A stretch of DNA of 64,000 nucleotides from Pseudolabrys sp. (GCA_022841665.1 JALHRB010000006.1:61241-125240), one strand, 5' to 3'; positions 1-9,648 are shown, numbered from the stretch's first letter. Made by a program: numbers and translations. Notes: generated from the sequence alone by a model not told the origin.

Positions 1-710
1 TCGGCAACTCGATCTCGACGGTGGACGGGCTCAAGGGTATCGCGCCGTTCCCGAAGGCCACCACCAACGTCTGCAATATCGCGACCCTCTATCCGCAATA
101 TTATCAGATGGTCGTGCGCGCCGACGCGGGCGTGAACTCGATCAAGGACCTCAAGGGCAAGGGCGTCACCACGCAGCAGCGCGGCAACACCGGCGAGCTG
201 ATCACCGCCCAGCTCCTGAAGGTGAACGGCCTGTCCTATAACGACGTGAAGATGAGCTTCGTGTCGTACACCGACTCGGTGACGCAGATGCAGGACGGCC
301 ACGCGGTGGCCTTCACACTCGGCACCACGATCCCGTCCGGCGCCGTGATGGATCTCGCGGCGGCGCGCGACATCAAGCTGCTCGATCTCTCCGACCAGCT
401 GGCCGAGATGCGCAAGATCAATCCCGGCTACACGCTGGTGACAATCCCGAAGGGCACCTACCCGAAGCAGGACAAGGACGTGAAGGTGATCGGCTACGCG
501 ACCCATATCGTGGCGTCGTGCAAGCTTCCGACCGACACCGTCTACGCCATGACCAAGGCGATGGCGCAGAACATCCCGTCGATGGCGGCGGTCAACAAGT
601 CCATCGCCGGCCTGACGCCGAAGGCGATGGCGGAGGACATTGGCGTGCCGTTCCACCCCGGCGCGGCCAAGTTCTACAAGGAAGCCGGCGTGACCGTGCA
701 GTCGCACTAA
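1..710 (+). CDS. TAXI-family TRAP transporter solute-binding protein (5' end outside window)
   Basis: This is the C-terminal 236 codons of a periplasmic binding protein; the reading frame is open to the window edge, so start and signal peptide are missing. The sequence matches the TAXI (TRAP-associated extracytoplasmic immunogenic) type: a stretch reading IKDLKGKGVTTQQRGNTGE, a central lobe about ligand-dependent binding, and a C-terminal segment with repeated alanine-rich helices. TAXI proteins capture organic acids and hand them to a fused DctQM permease, which is exactly the next gene, 65 bases downstream on the same strand. The ligand cannot be read from sequence. The GTG at 21 is an internal codon, not a credible start. 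Confidence 0.9.
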   Translation, partial: GNSISTVDGLKGIAPFPKATTNVCNIATLYPQYYQMVVRADAGVNSIKDLKGKGVTTQQRGNTGELITAQLLKVNGLSYNDVKMSFVSYTDSVTQMQDGHAVAFTLGTTIPSGAVMDLAAARDIKLLDLSDQLAEMRKINPGYTLVTIPKGTYPKQDKDVKVIGYATHIVASCKLPTDTVYAMTKAMAQNIPSMAAVNKSIAGLTPKAMAEDIGVPFHPGAAKFYKEAGVTVQSH

Positions 711-775
711 GGCGACAGCGCCGGCCGCGTGCGTTCCGCGGCCGGCGCCGACCCCTCCAGTCGGACACGCGCGCT

Positions 776-2716
776 ATGAGCATCGCCGCAATCAACCACC
801 GCTGGCTGGTCAAGTACGCCTTGATCGCCATCTCGATAGCGATGGCGCTCTACCACATGTGGGCGATCGCCTTCGGCGCTTCCGAGGCGGTTCTGTTCCG
901 CGGCACCCACCTGCTGTTCGCACTGGTGCTGGTGTTTCTGCTGTATCGCTTCACGTCGAAGTCGGAAGAGATGGCGCTGGTCGCGTCGTCCGAACATCCG
1001 GCCCAAGTGCCGCGGACGTCGGTGCCGGCGCTCGCCGACTACGTGCTGCTGGTCCTGGCGGTGACCCCGATCGTCTACCTGTTCGTCAACTACGACTACA
1101 TCGTCAACCGCATCTTCTATATCGACGACCTGACGCCGATCGACATGGCCATGGGCGTGCTGATGACGGCGATCGTGCTCGAAGCGACGCGCCGCGTCAT
1201 CGGCTGGGCACTGCCGATAACCGCATTGGTGTTCCTGTTTTACGGGCTGTTCATCGCAAAGCTCGAGCCGATGCGGCTGCTCGACCAGCTCTTCATGACG
1301 ACGGAAGGCATTTTCGGCATTCCGCTGTCGGTGTCGGCGTCCTATGTGCTGATCTTCGTGCTGTTCGGCTCGTTCATGGAGCGCACCGGCACCGGGCAGC
1401 TTTTCATGGACTTTGCGATGGCGTTGACCGGCCACACCGCCGGCGGGCCGGGCAAGGTGTCGGTGGTGTCGTCGAGCCTGTTCGGGACCATATCCGGCAG
1501 CGCGGTCGCCAACGTGATGGTCGACGGGCCGATCTCGATCCCGCTGATGAAGCGCTCCGGCTTTCCGCCGCATTTCGCCGCCGGCGTGGAGGCCACTGCC
1601 TCCACCGGCGGGCAGATCATGCCGCCGATCATGGGCGCCGCCGCCTTCGTGATGGCGGAATTTCTCGCCGTCTCCTACGGGCAGGTGGTGATCTGGGCAA
1701 TCATTCCCGCGATCCTCTATTACGTCGCCTGCTTTGCCGCCGTGCATTTCGAGGCCAAGCGGCGCGGCCTCATGGGTCTGCCGCGCTCAGAGCTGCCGCG
1801 CCTCGGCGCGGTTTTCCGCGTGCGCGGGCATCTGTTCATTCCGGTCTGCCTCATCCTGGTCGTGATGTATTCCGGCTATAGCGCGCCGCTGGCGGCGCTG
1901 GTCGGCACGCTCGCCTGCTTCCCGGTCGCGGCTTTGCGCAAATCGACGCGCGTCTATGTGAATCGGGAGAACATCCTGGACGCCTTCGTCGACGGCGCGC
2001 GCAATGCGCTCGGCGTCGCCACCGCCTGCGCCTGCGCCGGAATCGTGATCGGCGTGGTGACCCTCTCCGGGCTCGGTATCGTGTTCACGCAGTTCGTCAC
2101 GCATCTCGCGCAAGAGACGCTGCTGCTGGCGCTGGTGCTCACCATGCTCGCCGGCATCGTGCTGGGCATGGGCATGCCGACGACGCCGGCCTATATCATC
2201 ATGACGGCGCTGCTGGTGCCTGCCATCATCAAGCTCGGCATCATCCCGCCGGCCGCGCATATGTTCGCCTTCTACTTCGCGGTGCTGTCGGCGATCACGC
2301 CGCCGGTTGCGCTGGCGGTGTTCGCGGCCGCCGGCATTGCGAAAGCCGACCTGTGGGCGAGCGGCTGGGCCGCGGTGAAGATCGGCGGTCCGGGTTTCAT
2401 CGTGCCGTTCATGCTAATCTACGAGCCGGCGCTGCTGATGATCGGGGATTGGACGACGATCGTCGGTGCTTTCATCACGGCCAGCAGTGGCATCCTGCTG
2501 TTCGCCGCCGGCTTGCACGGCTATCTCATGACCCGAGCCTCGCCTTGGCAGCGGGGGGTGCTGATCGTCGCCGGCTTGCTGCTGATCGACCCAGGCCTGA
2601 TAACGGATATAGCCGGCGCGGGCCTTGCTGCGATCGTGGTGCTCAGCCAGCTCGCGGCCCGCCGTGCCGCCGCGGTATTGCCCTCCGAGCGCAAGCCGGT
2701 CGAAAGCACGCCCTGA
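776..2716 (+). CDS. TRAP transporter fused permease (DctQM type, TAXI-associated)
   Basis: A 646-residue inner-membrane protein starting at ATG 776 (MSIAAINHRWLVKYAL). The N-terminal roughly 200 residues form hydrophobic segments corresponding to the small DctQ-like subunit, and the rest is the large DctM-like half with many membrane spans and the glycine-rich MGMPTTPAYI stretch typical of TRAP permeases. It should use an ion gradient to import the substrate delivered by the upstream binding protein. Stop codon TGA at 2714-2716 is directly followed by the ATG of the dehydratase at 2717, so the genes are very likely one operon. The longer upstream reading frame overlaps the binding-protein gene and is not used. 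Confidence 0.93.
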   Translation: MSIAAINHRWLVKYALIAISIAMALYHMWAIAFGASEAVLFRGTHLLFALVLVFLLYRFTSKSEEMALVASSEHPAQVPRTSVPALADYVLLVLAVTPIVYLFVNYDYIVNRIFYIDDLTPIDMAMGVLMTAIVLEATRRVIGWALPITALVFLFYGLFIAKLEPMRLLDQLFMTTEGIFGIPLSVSASYVLIFVLFGSFMERTGTGQLFMDFAMALTGHTAGGPGKVSVVSSSLFGTISGSAVANVMVDGPISIPLMKRSGFPPHFAAGVEATASTGGQIMPPIMGAAAFVMAEFLAVSYGQVVIWAIIPAILYYVACFAAVHFEAKRRGLMGLPRSELPRLGAVFRVRGHLFIPVCLILVVMYSGYSAPLAALVGTLACFPVAALRKSTRVYVNRENILDAFVDGARNALGVATACACAGIVIGVVTLSGLGIVFTQFVTHLAQETLLLALVLTMLAGIVLGMGMPTTPAYIIMTALLVPAIIKLGIIPPAAHMFAFYFAVLSAITPPVALAVFAAAGIAKADLWASGWAAVKIGGPGFIVPFMLIYEPALLMIGDWTTIVGAFITASSGILLFAAGLHGYLMTRASPWQRGVLIVAGLLLIDPGLITDIAGAGLAAIVVLSQLAARRAAAVLPSERKPVESTP

Positions 2717-4441
2717 ATGCCGCGTAAAAGTCCCGAAGATCTGCGCAGCCATCGCTGGCTTGGCGTCAGCGACCTGCGTTCGTTTGGCCACCGCTCGCGC
2801 CTGCGCCAGGGCGGCTACGATGCCGCCGACTGGTCCGGCAAGCCGGTGATCGGCATCGTCAACACCTGGAGCGACATCAATTTCTGCCACACGCACCTGC
2901 GCGCGCGCGCCGAGGACGTGAAGCGCGGCGTCTTGCAGGCCGGCGGCTTCCCGATCGAGCTGCCGGCGATGTCGCTGTCCGAGCCCTTCGTGAAGCCGTC
3001 AACCATGCTCTATCGCAACCTGCTGGCGATGGAGACCGAGGAGCTGCTGCGCAGTCATCCGATCGACGGCGCCATCCTGATGGGCGGCTGCGACAAGACC
3101 ACCCCCGGGCTGGTCATGGGCGCGATCAGCATGGGATTGCCGGCAATCTACGTGCCGGCAGGGCCGATGCTGCGCGGCAACTGGCACGGCCAGCAGCTCG
3201 GCTCCGGCTCCGACGCCTGGAAATACTGGGATGAGAAGCGCGCCGGTCGCATCAGCGAGGAGCAGTGGCAGGAGATCGAGGGCGGCATCGCGCGCTCCTA
3301 CGGCACCTGCATGGTGATGGGCACGGCGGCCACCATGATGGCGATTGCCGAAGCGCTCGGCATGACGCTGCCGGGCGCCTCGTCGATCCCGGCGGCCGAC
3401 GCCGGCCATCCGCGCATGTGCGCGGCAGCCGGCCGCCGCATCGTCGACATGGTCTGGGACGATCTCACGCCCGACAAAATCCTGACTCCGGCGGCCTTCG
3501 ACAACGCGATCCGCGTACACATGGCGATGGGCGGCTCGACTAATGCCATCATCCATGTGGTGGCGATGGCGCGCCGGCTCGGCATCCCGCTCGACATGCA
3601 GCGTTTCGACGAGATCTCGCGCGAGATTCCTGTGCTCGCGAACGTGCGGCCGTCCGGCGGCTTCCTGATGGAAGACTTCTTCTACGCGGGCGGTCTGCGC
3701 GCGCTGATGGCCGAGCTGAAAAGTGCGCTCGACCTGTCGTGCCCAACCGTCAACGGCAAGACGATCGGTGAGAACATCGCCGGCGCGGAGGTCTATCTGC
3801 GCGATGTCATCCATCCGATGAGCGATCCGGTGTCGCGCGAAGGCGCCACCGCCGTGCTTACGGGAAACCTGGCGCCGCGCGGCTGCGTCATGAAGCCGTC
3901 GGCGACCGAGAAGCGTCTCCTGAAGCATCGCGGCAAAGTGATCGCCTTCGAGGATTACAACGAGATGGCGCGCGAGGTGGAGCGCGACGACCTCGACGTA
4001 ACGCCCGACCACATTCTCGTGCTGAAGAACAGCGGCCCGCAAGGCGGCCCCGGCATGCCGGAGTGGGGCATGCTGCCGATCCCGCGCAAGCTGGTGAAGG
4101 CCGGCGTGCGCGACATGCTGCGCATCTCCGACGCGCGCATGAGCGGCACCAGCTACGGCGCCTGCATCCTGCACGTCGCGCCGGAGAGTTTCGTCGGCGG
4201 TCCGCTCGCCTTCGTCAAAACGGGTGACGAGATCGAGGTCGACGTGCCGGCGCGCCGCATCCATCTCCATGTCAGCGACGAGGAGCTTGCCCGCCGCCGC
4301 GCCGCCTGGACGCCGCCGCCGCCGCGCTACCCGCGCGGCTATGGTGCGCTCTATTCGCAGCATATCGGCCAGGCCGACGAGGGCTGCGATTTCGACTTTC
4401 TGGCGCCGCTCGGGGTCGTGCCCGAGCCGGAGATACATTGA
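2717..4441 (+). CDS. IlvD/Edd-family dehydratase, sugar-acid (L-arabinonate) dehydratase-like
   Basis: A 574-residue Fe-S dehydratase that removes water from a dihydroxy acid. Both family signatures are visible: GGCDKTTPG around residue 123 and SDARMSGTSYG in the C-terminal half. Cysteines 57, 125 and 198 sit where sugar-acid dehydratases of this family bind a [2Fe-2S] cluster. From remembered sequences it is closer to L-arabinonate-type aldonate dehydratases (YRNLLAMETEE, FFYAGGLRALM) than to IlvD of valine biosynthesis. It abuts the TRAP permease gene with no gap, so the transporter probably brings in its substrate or a precursor. The exact sugar acid is inference. Confidence 0.88.
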   Translation: MPRKSPEDLRSHRWLGVSDLRSFGHRSRLRQGGYDAADWSGKPVIGIVNTWSDINFCHTHLRARAEDVKRGVLQAGGFPIELPAMSLSEPFVKPSTMLYRNLLAMETEELLRSHPIDGAILMGGCDKTTPGLVMGAISMGLPAIYVPAGPMLRGNWHGQQLGSGSDAWKYWDEKRAGRISEEQWQEIEGGIARSYGTCMVMGTAATMMAIAEALGMTLPGASSIPAADAGHPRMCAAAGRRIVDMVWDDLTPDKILTPAAFDNAIRVHMAMGGSTNAIIHVVAMARRLGIPLDMQRFDEISREIPVLANVRPSGGFLMEDFFYAGGLRALMAELKSALDLSCPTVNGKTIGENIAGAEVYLRDVIHPMSDPVSREGATAVLTGNLAPRGCVMKPSATEKRLLKHRGKVIAFEDYNEMAREVERDDLDVTPDHILVLKNSGPQGGPGMPEWGMLPIPRKLVKAGVRDMLRISDARMSGTSYGACILHVAPESFVGGPLAFVKTGDEIEVDVPARRIHLHVSDEELARRRAAWTPPPPRYPRGYGALYSQHIGQADEGCDFDFLAPLGVVPEPEIH

Positions 4442-4461
4442 TAATTCGGGTGCGCTGATCT

Positions 4462-4558
4462 ATGACGCGCCATGCCCGGCCTCGTGCCGGGCATCCACGT
4501 CTTTGCAGCCGTCGGCCGATCGAGACGTGGATGACCGGGACAGGCCCGGCCATGACGG
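4462..4558. repeat. intergenic compound palindrome (copy 1)
   Basis: The gap between the dehydratase and the MBL hydrolase holds nested inverted repeats. ATGCCCGGC (4472-4480) pairs with GCCGGGCAT (4486-4494) across a 5-base loop. ATCCACGTCT (4493-4502) pairs with AGACGTGGAT (4533-4542). The ends carry GCCCGGCCATGAC-type sequence. Related elements recur at 12157, 23889 and elsewhere in the window. It could act as a transcription-attenuating hairpin, but nothing proves this. Confidence 0.8.
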
Positions 4559-4570
4559 GAAATTTGTGCC

Positions 4571-5488
4571 ATGGCGGAAGAAGACATCCCCTTCAACAAA
4601 ACGTTCGATCTCGCCCCCGACACCGTGGACGAGCCGATGCCGGGCGTGCGCCGGATCATGGCCAACAATTCCGGGCCGTTCACCTTCAAGGGCACGATCA
4701 GCTACATCGTCGGCCGCGGCAGCGTCGCCATTGTCGACCCGGGTCCCGCCGACGAGGCCCATATCGGCGCGCTGCTCGAGGCGGTGCGCGGCGAGACGGT
4801 GACGCATATCTTCGTCACCCACACGCATCGTGACCATTCGCCGGCGGTGCCCGCGATCAAGCACGCCACCGGCGCCACAGTTTATGCCGAAGGCCCGCAC
4901 CGCGCGGCGCGGCCGCTGCATATCGGCGAGATGAACCCGCTCGATTCCAGTGGAGACCGCGACTTCCAGCCGGATGTCATGCTGAAGGATGGCGAGATCG
5001 TCGAAGGCGACGGCTGGACGATCGAAGCGGTGGCGACGCCGGGCCACACGGCCAATCACATGGCCTACGCATTCAAGCAAGCGAACGCGCTGTTCGCCGG
5101 CGATCACGTAATGGCCTGGGCCACCTCGATCGTGGCGCCGCCGGACGGCGCCATGAGCGACTACATGGCCTCGCTCGACAAGCTGGCCAAGCGCAAGGAG
5201 ACGATCTATTTTCCCGGCCACGGGCCCGCCATCACCGACGCACCGCGTTTCGTCAATTACTACATCTTGCACCGCAAGGCGCGCGAAGCCTCGATTCTGC
5301 ACCGGTTGGGCAAAGGCGAGGCCGACATCCCGAGCATCGTGCGCGCAATCTATATCGGCCTCGACCCGCGGCTGACCGGAGCCGCCGGGCTGTCGGTCCT
5401 CGCGCACATGGAAGACCTGGTGACGCGCGGCTTGGTCGCTACCGATGGCGCACCGTCGATCGACGGCGTCTACCGGTTGGCCGGCTGA
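4571..5488 (+). CDS. MBL-fold metallo-hydrolase (LACTB2-like)
   Basis: A 305-residue metallo-beta-lactamase-fold enzyme with the metal-binding HTHRDH motif (H84, H86, D88, H89), further ligands in ATPGHTANHM and FAGDHVM, and a FPGHGP motif near residue 218. The C-terminal part (ILHRKAREASIL onward) matches the winged-helix tail seen in LACTB2/glyoxalase-II-like members that act as nucleases or thioesterases. The substrate is unknown. It starts at ATG 4571 just after a palindromic repeat. Its last 19 bases overlap the end of the convergent DUF1499 gene. Confidence 0.88.
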   Translation: MAEEDIPFNKTFDLAPDTVDEPMPGVRRIMANNSGPFTFKGTISYIVGRGSVAIVDPGPADEAHIGALLEAVRGETVTHIFVTHTHRDHSPAVPAIKHATGATVYAEGPHRAARPLHIGEMNPLDSSGDRDFQPDVMLKDGEIVEGDGWTIEAVATPGHTANHMAYAFKQANALFAGDHVMAWATSIVAPPDGAMSDYMASLDKLAKRKETIYFPGHGPAITDAPRFVNYYILHRKAREASILHRLGKGEADIPSIVRAIYIGLDPRLTGAAGLSVLAHMEDLVTRGLVATDGAPSIDGVYRLAG

Positions 5489-6351
5489 CGCGGCTGTTGC
5501 TGCGGCTGAGGCTGAGGGCGGCGCGGCTGTTGCGGCCGGCGCGGATCGGGCTTCTCGGGCTCAGCGCGCGGCTCCGGCGCATTGCTCGCCGCCTCGTCGA
5601 TTTCCTCCAGCAGCGCGCGCACGCGCGCGGCATTGGCGCCGAAGTCGTGGAAGCCGTAGCGCGAGGCCGAGCGCACATCGACCCGCGCGCCGTCGCCGAT
5701 CGGGCTCACCCGCACCACCACGTCGTCGCGGAAGCCCATGATGGTGGTGCGCGCCACCGCCTCGATGGTGCCGTCGCGGCGCGCGGGCGGCGCAGGCGCG
5801 CGGGCATCGAGCACCAGCCATTTGTGCTTGTTGATGATGCCGAGCGCGAGGTCGTAGACGGTGCGCGGCGGCAGGTCGATCTGCAGGGCAGCCACGTCCG
5901 GGTAGGCCGCGCGCTGCTGCGTCGCCACGGCCATTCCGCCATATTCGCTGCTGCCGCGCGGGCGCAGGCGCGCCAGTGTGTCGAAGCGCGGCGGGTTGGC
6001 GGCGTCGGTGGTGATATCCGAGATGCGCGGCAGCGTGAGCGCGCGATAGCCGAGATAGCCGGGATAGGCGAGCAGCGCCACGCCCAGCAGCAGTCCGAGG
6101 ATGGCGCGGCCAAGGCCGGCTAGCCCCTGCCGCCAGATCACGATGAAGGCGGCGAAGGCCAGCAGGATGGCGAGGCCCGCAAACACCAGCGCGGCGGCGA
6201 AGGTCGCCAGCGCCGGCACGATCTCCAGCATGCCGGAACGCACGATGATGACGGACAGGGCGGCCACCGCCAGCGCAAACCAGCCCAGCCGGCTCGACCA
6301 CAAGGCCAGCCGCGACATCGGCTCGTCGCCAAAACGGGGTCGTCGCGCCAT
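5470..6351 (-). CDS. DUF1499-domain membrane protein
   Basis: About 293 residues from ATG 6351 (MARRPRFGDEPMSRL); an in-frame ATG at 6390 would run into the M48 gene. Three hydrophobic segments lie in the first ~120 residues, followed by the DUF1499 domain (roughly 145-265; SRYGFHDFGANAARVRALL) and a proline/glutamine/arginine-rich tail. DUF1499 has no established function. The gene lies 5 bases after the stop of the M48 peptidase on the same strand and probably ends the YjgN-M48-DUF1499 operon. Confidence 0.85.
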   Translation of the reverse strand: MARRPRFGDEPMSRLALWSSRLGWFALAVAALSVIIVRSGMLEIVPALATFAAALVFAGLAILLAFAAFIVIWRQGLAGLGRAILGLLLGVALLAYPGYLGYRALTLPRISDITTDAANPPRFDTLARLRPRGSSEYGGMAVATQQRAAYPDVAALQIDLPPRTVYDLALGIINKHKWLVLDARAPAPPARRDGTIEAVARTTIMGFRDDVVVRVSPIGDGARVDVRSASRYGFHDFGANAARVRALLEEIDEAASNAPEPRAEPEKPDPRRPQQPRRPQPQPQQQPRQPANR

Positions 6352-6356
6352 GGCCG

Positions 6357-7448
6357 CTATCCTGCGCAGATTCGCTTGAGGGCCGTCCACTCGGCACCGT
6401 CAAGGAACGGCCGGACCGGCCCCGGCACCGCCAGCCGGTTGATGGCGGCGACGCGCGCATTGGTCTCGGGGTGGTCGAGCAGGATCTTCATGCCCGGCTC
6501 GGTCGCGCCGCCGATCTTGGCTAGCATGGTGGCAAGTGCGCGCGTGTCGCCCTGCGCCTTCGCCATAAGCCCGGCGGCATAGGCGTCGGCGGCGCTTTCG
6601 GCCTCGCGCGAATAGGACGATTGCAGCACGGTCTTGGCGGCGAGCACCACCGCGCCGCCGCCGACGAAGTCGCCCAGCAACATGCCGAACAGGAAGGAGA
6701 GGCCGGCTCCCTGCAGCACGCCTTTGGTGCCGTCGCGATGGGCGACGTGGCCGATCTCGTGCGCGATGACGCCGGCGACCTCGTCGGCGTTGTCGGCCTT
6801 GGCGATCAGTCCGCCGAAGACGTAGATCTGACCGCCCGGCAGCGCCAGCGCATTGGGCTCGTCCCGGCGCACGACCACCGCGCGCACCGGCGAGGGCAGG
6901 CCGGCGGCCGTCTCCAGCCGCTTGACCAGCTTGTCGAGCGCGGCGCGTCCGGCGGGATTACGGCATTCGAAGGCCGCGCCGGCGTTGCGGGTGTCGAGCA
7001 TGCCGCGCACCTGCATGTCGACCGCCTCGCCCAGCTTGCGCTCGAGCGCCGGCGGCACCAGCGGCGCCAGCCGCTCGGCGATCGCCGGCACGCCGAACCA
7101 GGCGACCGCGAGCAGCGAGGCCGTCGCCCCGAGGCTCCAGGCGATGACGCGCATGCGCTGGCGGCGCTGCAGCGTGCCGGTGCGGTCGACCTCATGCGCG
7201 CGCAGGTCGATCTCATGCGCGAAGGCTGGATCGGCAATCTCCAGCCGCTCGAGCGCGGCGCTGCCGCGGCGGCCGAGGCGGAGCAGATGCGCGGGCGCCG
7301 CGAGCTCTTCCAACTCGGCATAAGGCCACTGCACGAGTGGGCGGCCTTCGGCGTCCTCGATGCGCAAAGCGTCGGGCGCGAGCGTCACCCGCACGTCGTG
7401 CCGCACGCTCGTCCTGCCGTCGAAATAGATGCCGGCGCCTGTCGTCAT
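6357..7448 (-). CDS. M48-family zinc metallopeptidase
   Basis: A 363-residue protein with the gluzincin motif HEIGH (H230, E231, H234) and a downstream REAESAAD segment (around 281-288) supplying the third zinc ligand. One hydrophobic segment at ~100-120 suggests membrane anchoring with the catalytic domain outside or at the membrane. M48 members of this kind (HtpX/Oma1/LoiP relatives) take part in envelope protein quality control. The ATG at 7448 shares a base with the TGA stop of the upstream YjgN-like gene (TGATG), so translation of the two is probably coupled. Confidence 0.9.
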   Translation of the reverse strand: MTTGAGIYFDGRTSVRHDVRVTLAPDALRIEDAEGRPLVQWPYAELEELAAPAHLLRLGRRGSAALERLEIADPAFAHEIDLRAHEVDRTGTLQRRQRMRVIAWSLGATASLLAVAWFGVPAIAERLAPLVPPALERKLGEAVDMQVRGMLDTRNAGAAFECRNPAGRAALDKLVKRLETAAGLPSPVRAVVVRRDEPNALALPGGQIYVFGGLIAKADNADEVAGVIAHEIGHVAHRDGTKGVLQGAGLSFLFGMLLGDFVGGGAVVLAAKTVLQSSYSREAESAADAYAAGLMAKAQGDTRALATMLAKIGGATEPGMKILLDHPETNARVAAINRLAVPGPVRPFLDGAEWTALKRICAG

Positions 7449-8725
7449 CAGTAGCCGCCCACGTTGAGCGCGTCGGCCAGGCCTTCGCCGAGCGGCGAAC
7501 TGGCCCGGCCGCTTGCGCGCACGGTTTCGAGCGCCTCGATGCCGGACAAATGCAGCGAATCCATGCCGAGTTGCCAGAGCGAGAACATCACGGTGGCGCG
7601 GTAGATGGTGGAAAAGCCGAGCGCCACGATCACGTAGCCGATGAGCAGCACGACGGTGGCGGCGATTTCGGCTGCGCCGCTTTCCGTGCCGTCGCCGGCG
7701 ATCAGGCCCACGACGAAAAGCGCGACGAAGCCGAGCGCCGCCATGACGAGGCTGAACAAGATGCCGTAGGAGAGAAAGCGCAGATAGGCGCCATAGACGC
7801 TGCGCATGCGCACGTCCGAGCGCACCGCGATGGCGCCGAAGCGCAGGCCGTTAAGCCACCAGCGCAGCACCATGCCCTGGTAGGCCGGGTAGAGCAGGGC
7901 GGCGAGCGTCACCGCAGTGCCGCCCATCAGCGTGGCGAACACGATGGCGCCGGCGAGCGCGGGATTGCTGCCCTCGATGCGCGCCATCACGTCCTCGCCG
8001 CCTTGGTCGAGCGCTTCGCCGAGCGCCGGCCAGTCGACGACCGCGATGAAGGCGCCCAAGGCGAGCAGCAGCGGGCCGGCCACCAGCACCCACATCGGTA
8101 CGCCGCGCAGGAACAGCCGCCAGCCGGCGGCGTCGAAGCGTCCGCCGAGGTCGCCGTAAAAGGTGTTGCGCATCTTGTAACGCTCGAGGCTGGCGAGCTG
8201 AAACGGATAGGCGAGCCCGGCGGTGAAGATCGTCGCCAGCCACCAGGCGATAGCGCGCACGGCATAGGCCCAGGCCGAGCCGGTCTGCGTGAAGCGCAGG
8301 CCGCGATAGACCGTGCGCGTCAGCCGGTAGCGGCGCGCGCGGTAGATGGCGTATTGGCCGAGCAAGAATAGCGCCGCAAAGGCAATGAGGCCGGACAACT
8401 GCCCGATCGTCCCCAGATCGAGCGCGGCCAGGAAGAAGACGGCATAGACCGGAATGAGGATGGCGATGGCGATCAGAAAGCCGAGCAGCAGCTCCGCCGC
8501 GGTGCCGGTGTACTCCAGCGCCTCGCCGGCCACCTCGGTGTTCCCCCACAGGAAGCGGCGCACGTCGGTGGTCAGCCAGAAGCGGTAGATGCCGAGCGTC
8601 ACCATCAGCAGCACGGCGCCGCGCATGAGCAGCCGCCAATAGGCTTTGCGCGCGCCGAGAAAGCGCGCGCCCGCTGGCTGGTTCACAGCCGCGATGTCTC
8701 CTGGCTCGCCGGTCATTGCCCGCAT
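7448..8725 (-). CDS. YjgN-family (DUF898) integral membrane protein
   Basis: About 425 residues from ATG 8725 (MRAMTGEPG); a second in-frame ATG lies at 8716, and the upstream extension of the frame shows no coding character. Many hydrophobic segments and stretches such as RGAVLLMVTLGIYRFWLTTD and YRARRYRLTRTVYRGLRF are typical of the DUF898/YjgN family. Its function is unknown; it is usually paired with an M48 peptidase, as here, where the stop codon overlaps the peptidase start. Confidence 0.87.
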   Translation of the reverse strand: MRAMTGEPGDIAAVNQPAGARFLGARKAYWRLLMRGAVLLMVTLGIYRFWLTTDVRRFLWGNTEVAGEALEYTGTAAELLLGFLIAIAILIPVYAVFFLAALDLGTIGQLSGLIAFAALFLLGQYAIYRARRYRLTRTVYRGLRFTQTGSAWAYAVRAIAWWLATIFTAGLAYPFQLASLERYKMRNTFYGDLGGRFDAAGWRLFLRGVPMWVLVAGPLLLALGAFIAVVDWPALGEALDQGGEDVMARIEGSNPALAGAIVFATLMGGTAVTLAALLYPAYQGMVLRWWLNGLRFGAIAVRSDVRMRSVYGAYLRFLSYGILFSLVMAALGFVALFVVGLIAGDGTESGAAEIAATVVLLIGYVIVALGFSTIYRATVMFSLWQLGMDSLHLSGIEALETVRASGRASSPLGEGLADALNVGGY

Positions 8726-8937
8726 GGATAGAGACAAGTTCGAACGCAGGCAATCGTTGGAAATTTGCATCAAACTTACCGGTTTTTTTGGCGCCCGCGT
8801 TTTACGCGGTTTTATGACGCATCGGCCTCCAATTTGACTCGTAGGAAAACAGAAGTTGGACAAAGGTTTTGCGGTCCGGAACCCCAGAAGGGATTTGCCG
8901 GAGCGAAGGGTCCAGCGGCCGCGGCAATACTGCGGCT

Positions 8938-9648
8938 TTGTCGTTTCGGGCCCTTCTGCTCGCCGCTTCGCTGGTCGCTGCCGTCCTCGGCAACGCCAGC
9001 GCCGAAGATCCATTTCCGGCGGAGGCAGTGGCGGTGGCCGCGATCGAGGAAGCCGTACGCGCGGCCGATGCGGAAACATCGTCACCGGATAGTGTCCAAC
9101 GGGGCTCCAATTGGCCCGATCCCGATGTCCGGGTGGACACTCTGTCCGACGGGGGACGCAAGGTTTCTGCCTACTCCCCGGCCTCTCTGCGCGACCGCGC
9201 GCTGCGGCTGATCGAACAGGCGGCGGCCGACTCCGAGGCGTTCGTCGGCGCGGCCTCCACCTACAATCCCTTCGTGCTCAAGGAGCATGATCCGGACGGA
9301 CCCCAAACCGCGTCGGGTGAATTCTACGATCCCGATGCCTGGACGGCCGCGATCCAGATCGATCTGCGCGACCGGTTCGGCGGCGTCCGCTACGGGCGGA
9401 ATTATCTACCCACCTATGTGCTGGTCGAAAGCGCCGGCCGCCGCGCCATCCTCAAGATCAACGACGTAGGCCCGCTGCGGCCGGGGCGCATCATCGATTT
9501 CAACGAACAGGCGATGCGCTATTTCGATCCCACCATGCGGCGCGGCGTGATCGACGGCGTCCGGGTGACCCCGCTTGCCGGCGGCGAATGGACGCCGGGC
9601 CCGGTCGAGAGCCCGTCGCGCGTAAGCATTGCCGCCCAATTCCAGTAA
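8938..9648 (+). CDS. RlpA-like double-psi beta-barrel secreted protein
   Basis: The frame opens at TTG 8869, but a TTG at 8938 places a clean signal peptide (LSFRALLLAASLVAAVLGNASA) at the N terminus, giving about 236 residues. The C-terminal part carries RlpA-type double-psi barrel features: ASTYNPF, TASGEFYDPDAWTAA, RAILKINDVGPLRPGRIIDF. RlpA proteins are septal or envelope proteins, some with lytic transglycosylase activity. Here no SPOR domain is visible, so binding to denuded glycan is not supported. The start is the least certain part. Confidence 0.75.
   Translation: MSFRALLLAASLVAAVLGNASAEDPFPAEAVAVAAIEEAVRAADAETSSPDSVQRGSNWPDPDVRVDTLSDGGRKVSAYSPASLRDRALRLIEQAAADSEAFVGAASTYNPFVLKEHDPDGPQTASGEFYDPDAWTAAIQIDLRDRFGGVRYGRNYLPTYVLVESAGRRAILKINDVGPLRPGRIIDFNEQAMRYFDPTMRRGVIDGVRVTPLAGGEWTPGPVESPSRVSIAAQFQ

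Noticed and set aside
707..1747. 346-codon frame antisense to the TRAP permease
   Set aside because: High-GC shadow frame; composition His/Arg/Asp-rich, no domain, and the sense frame is a clear permease.
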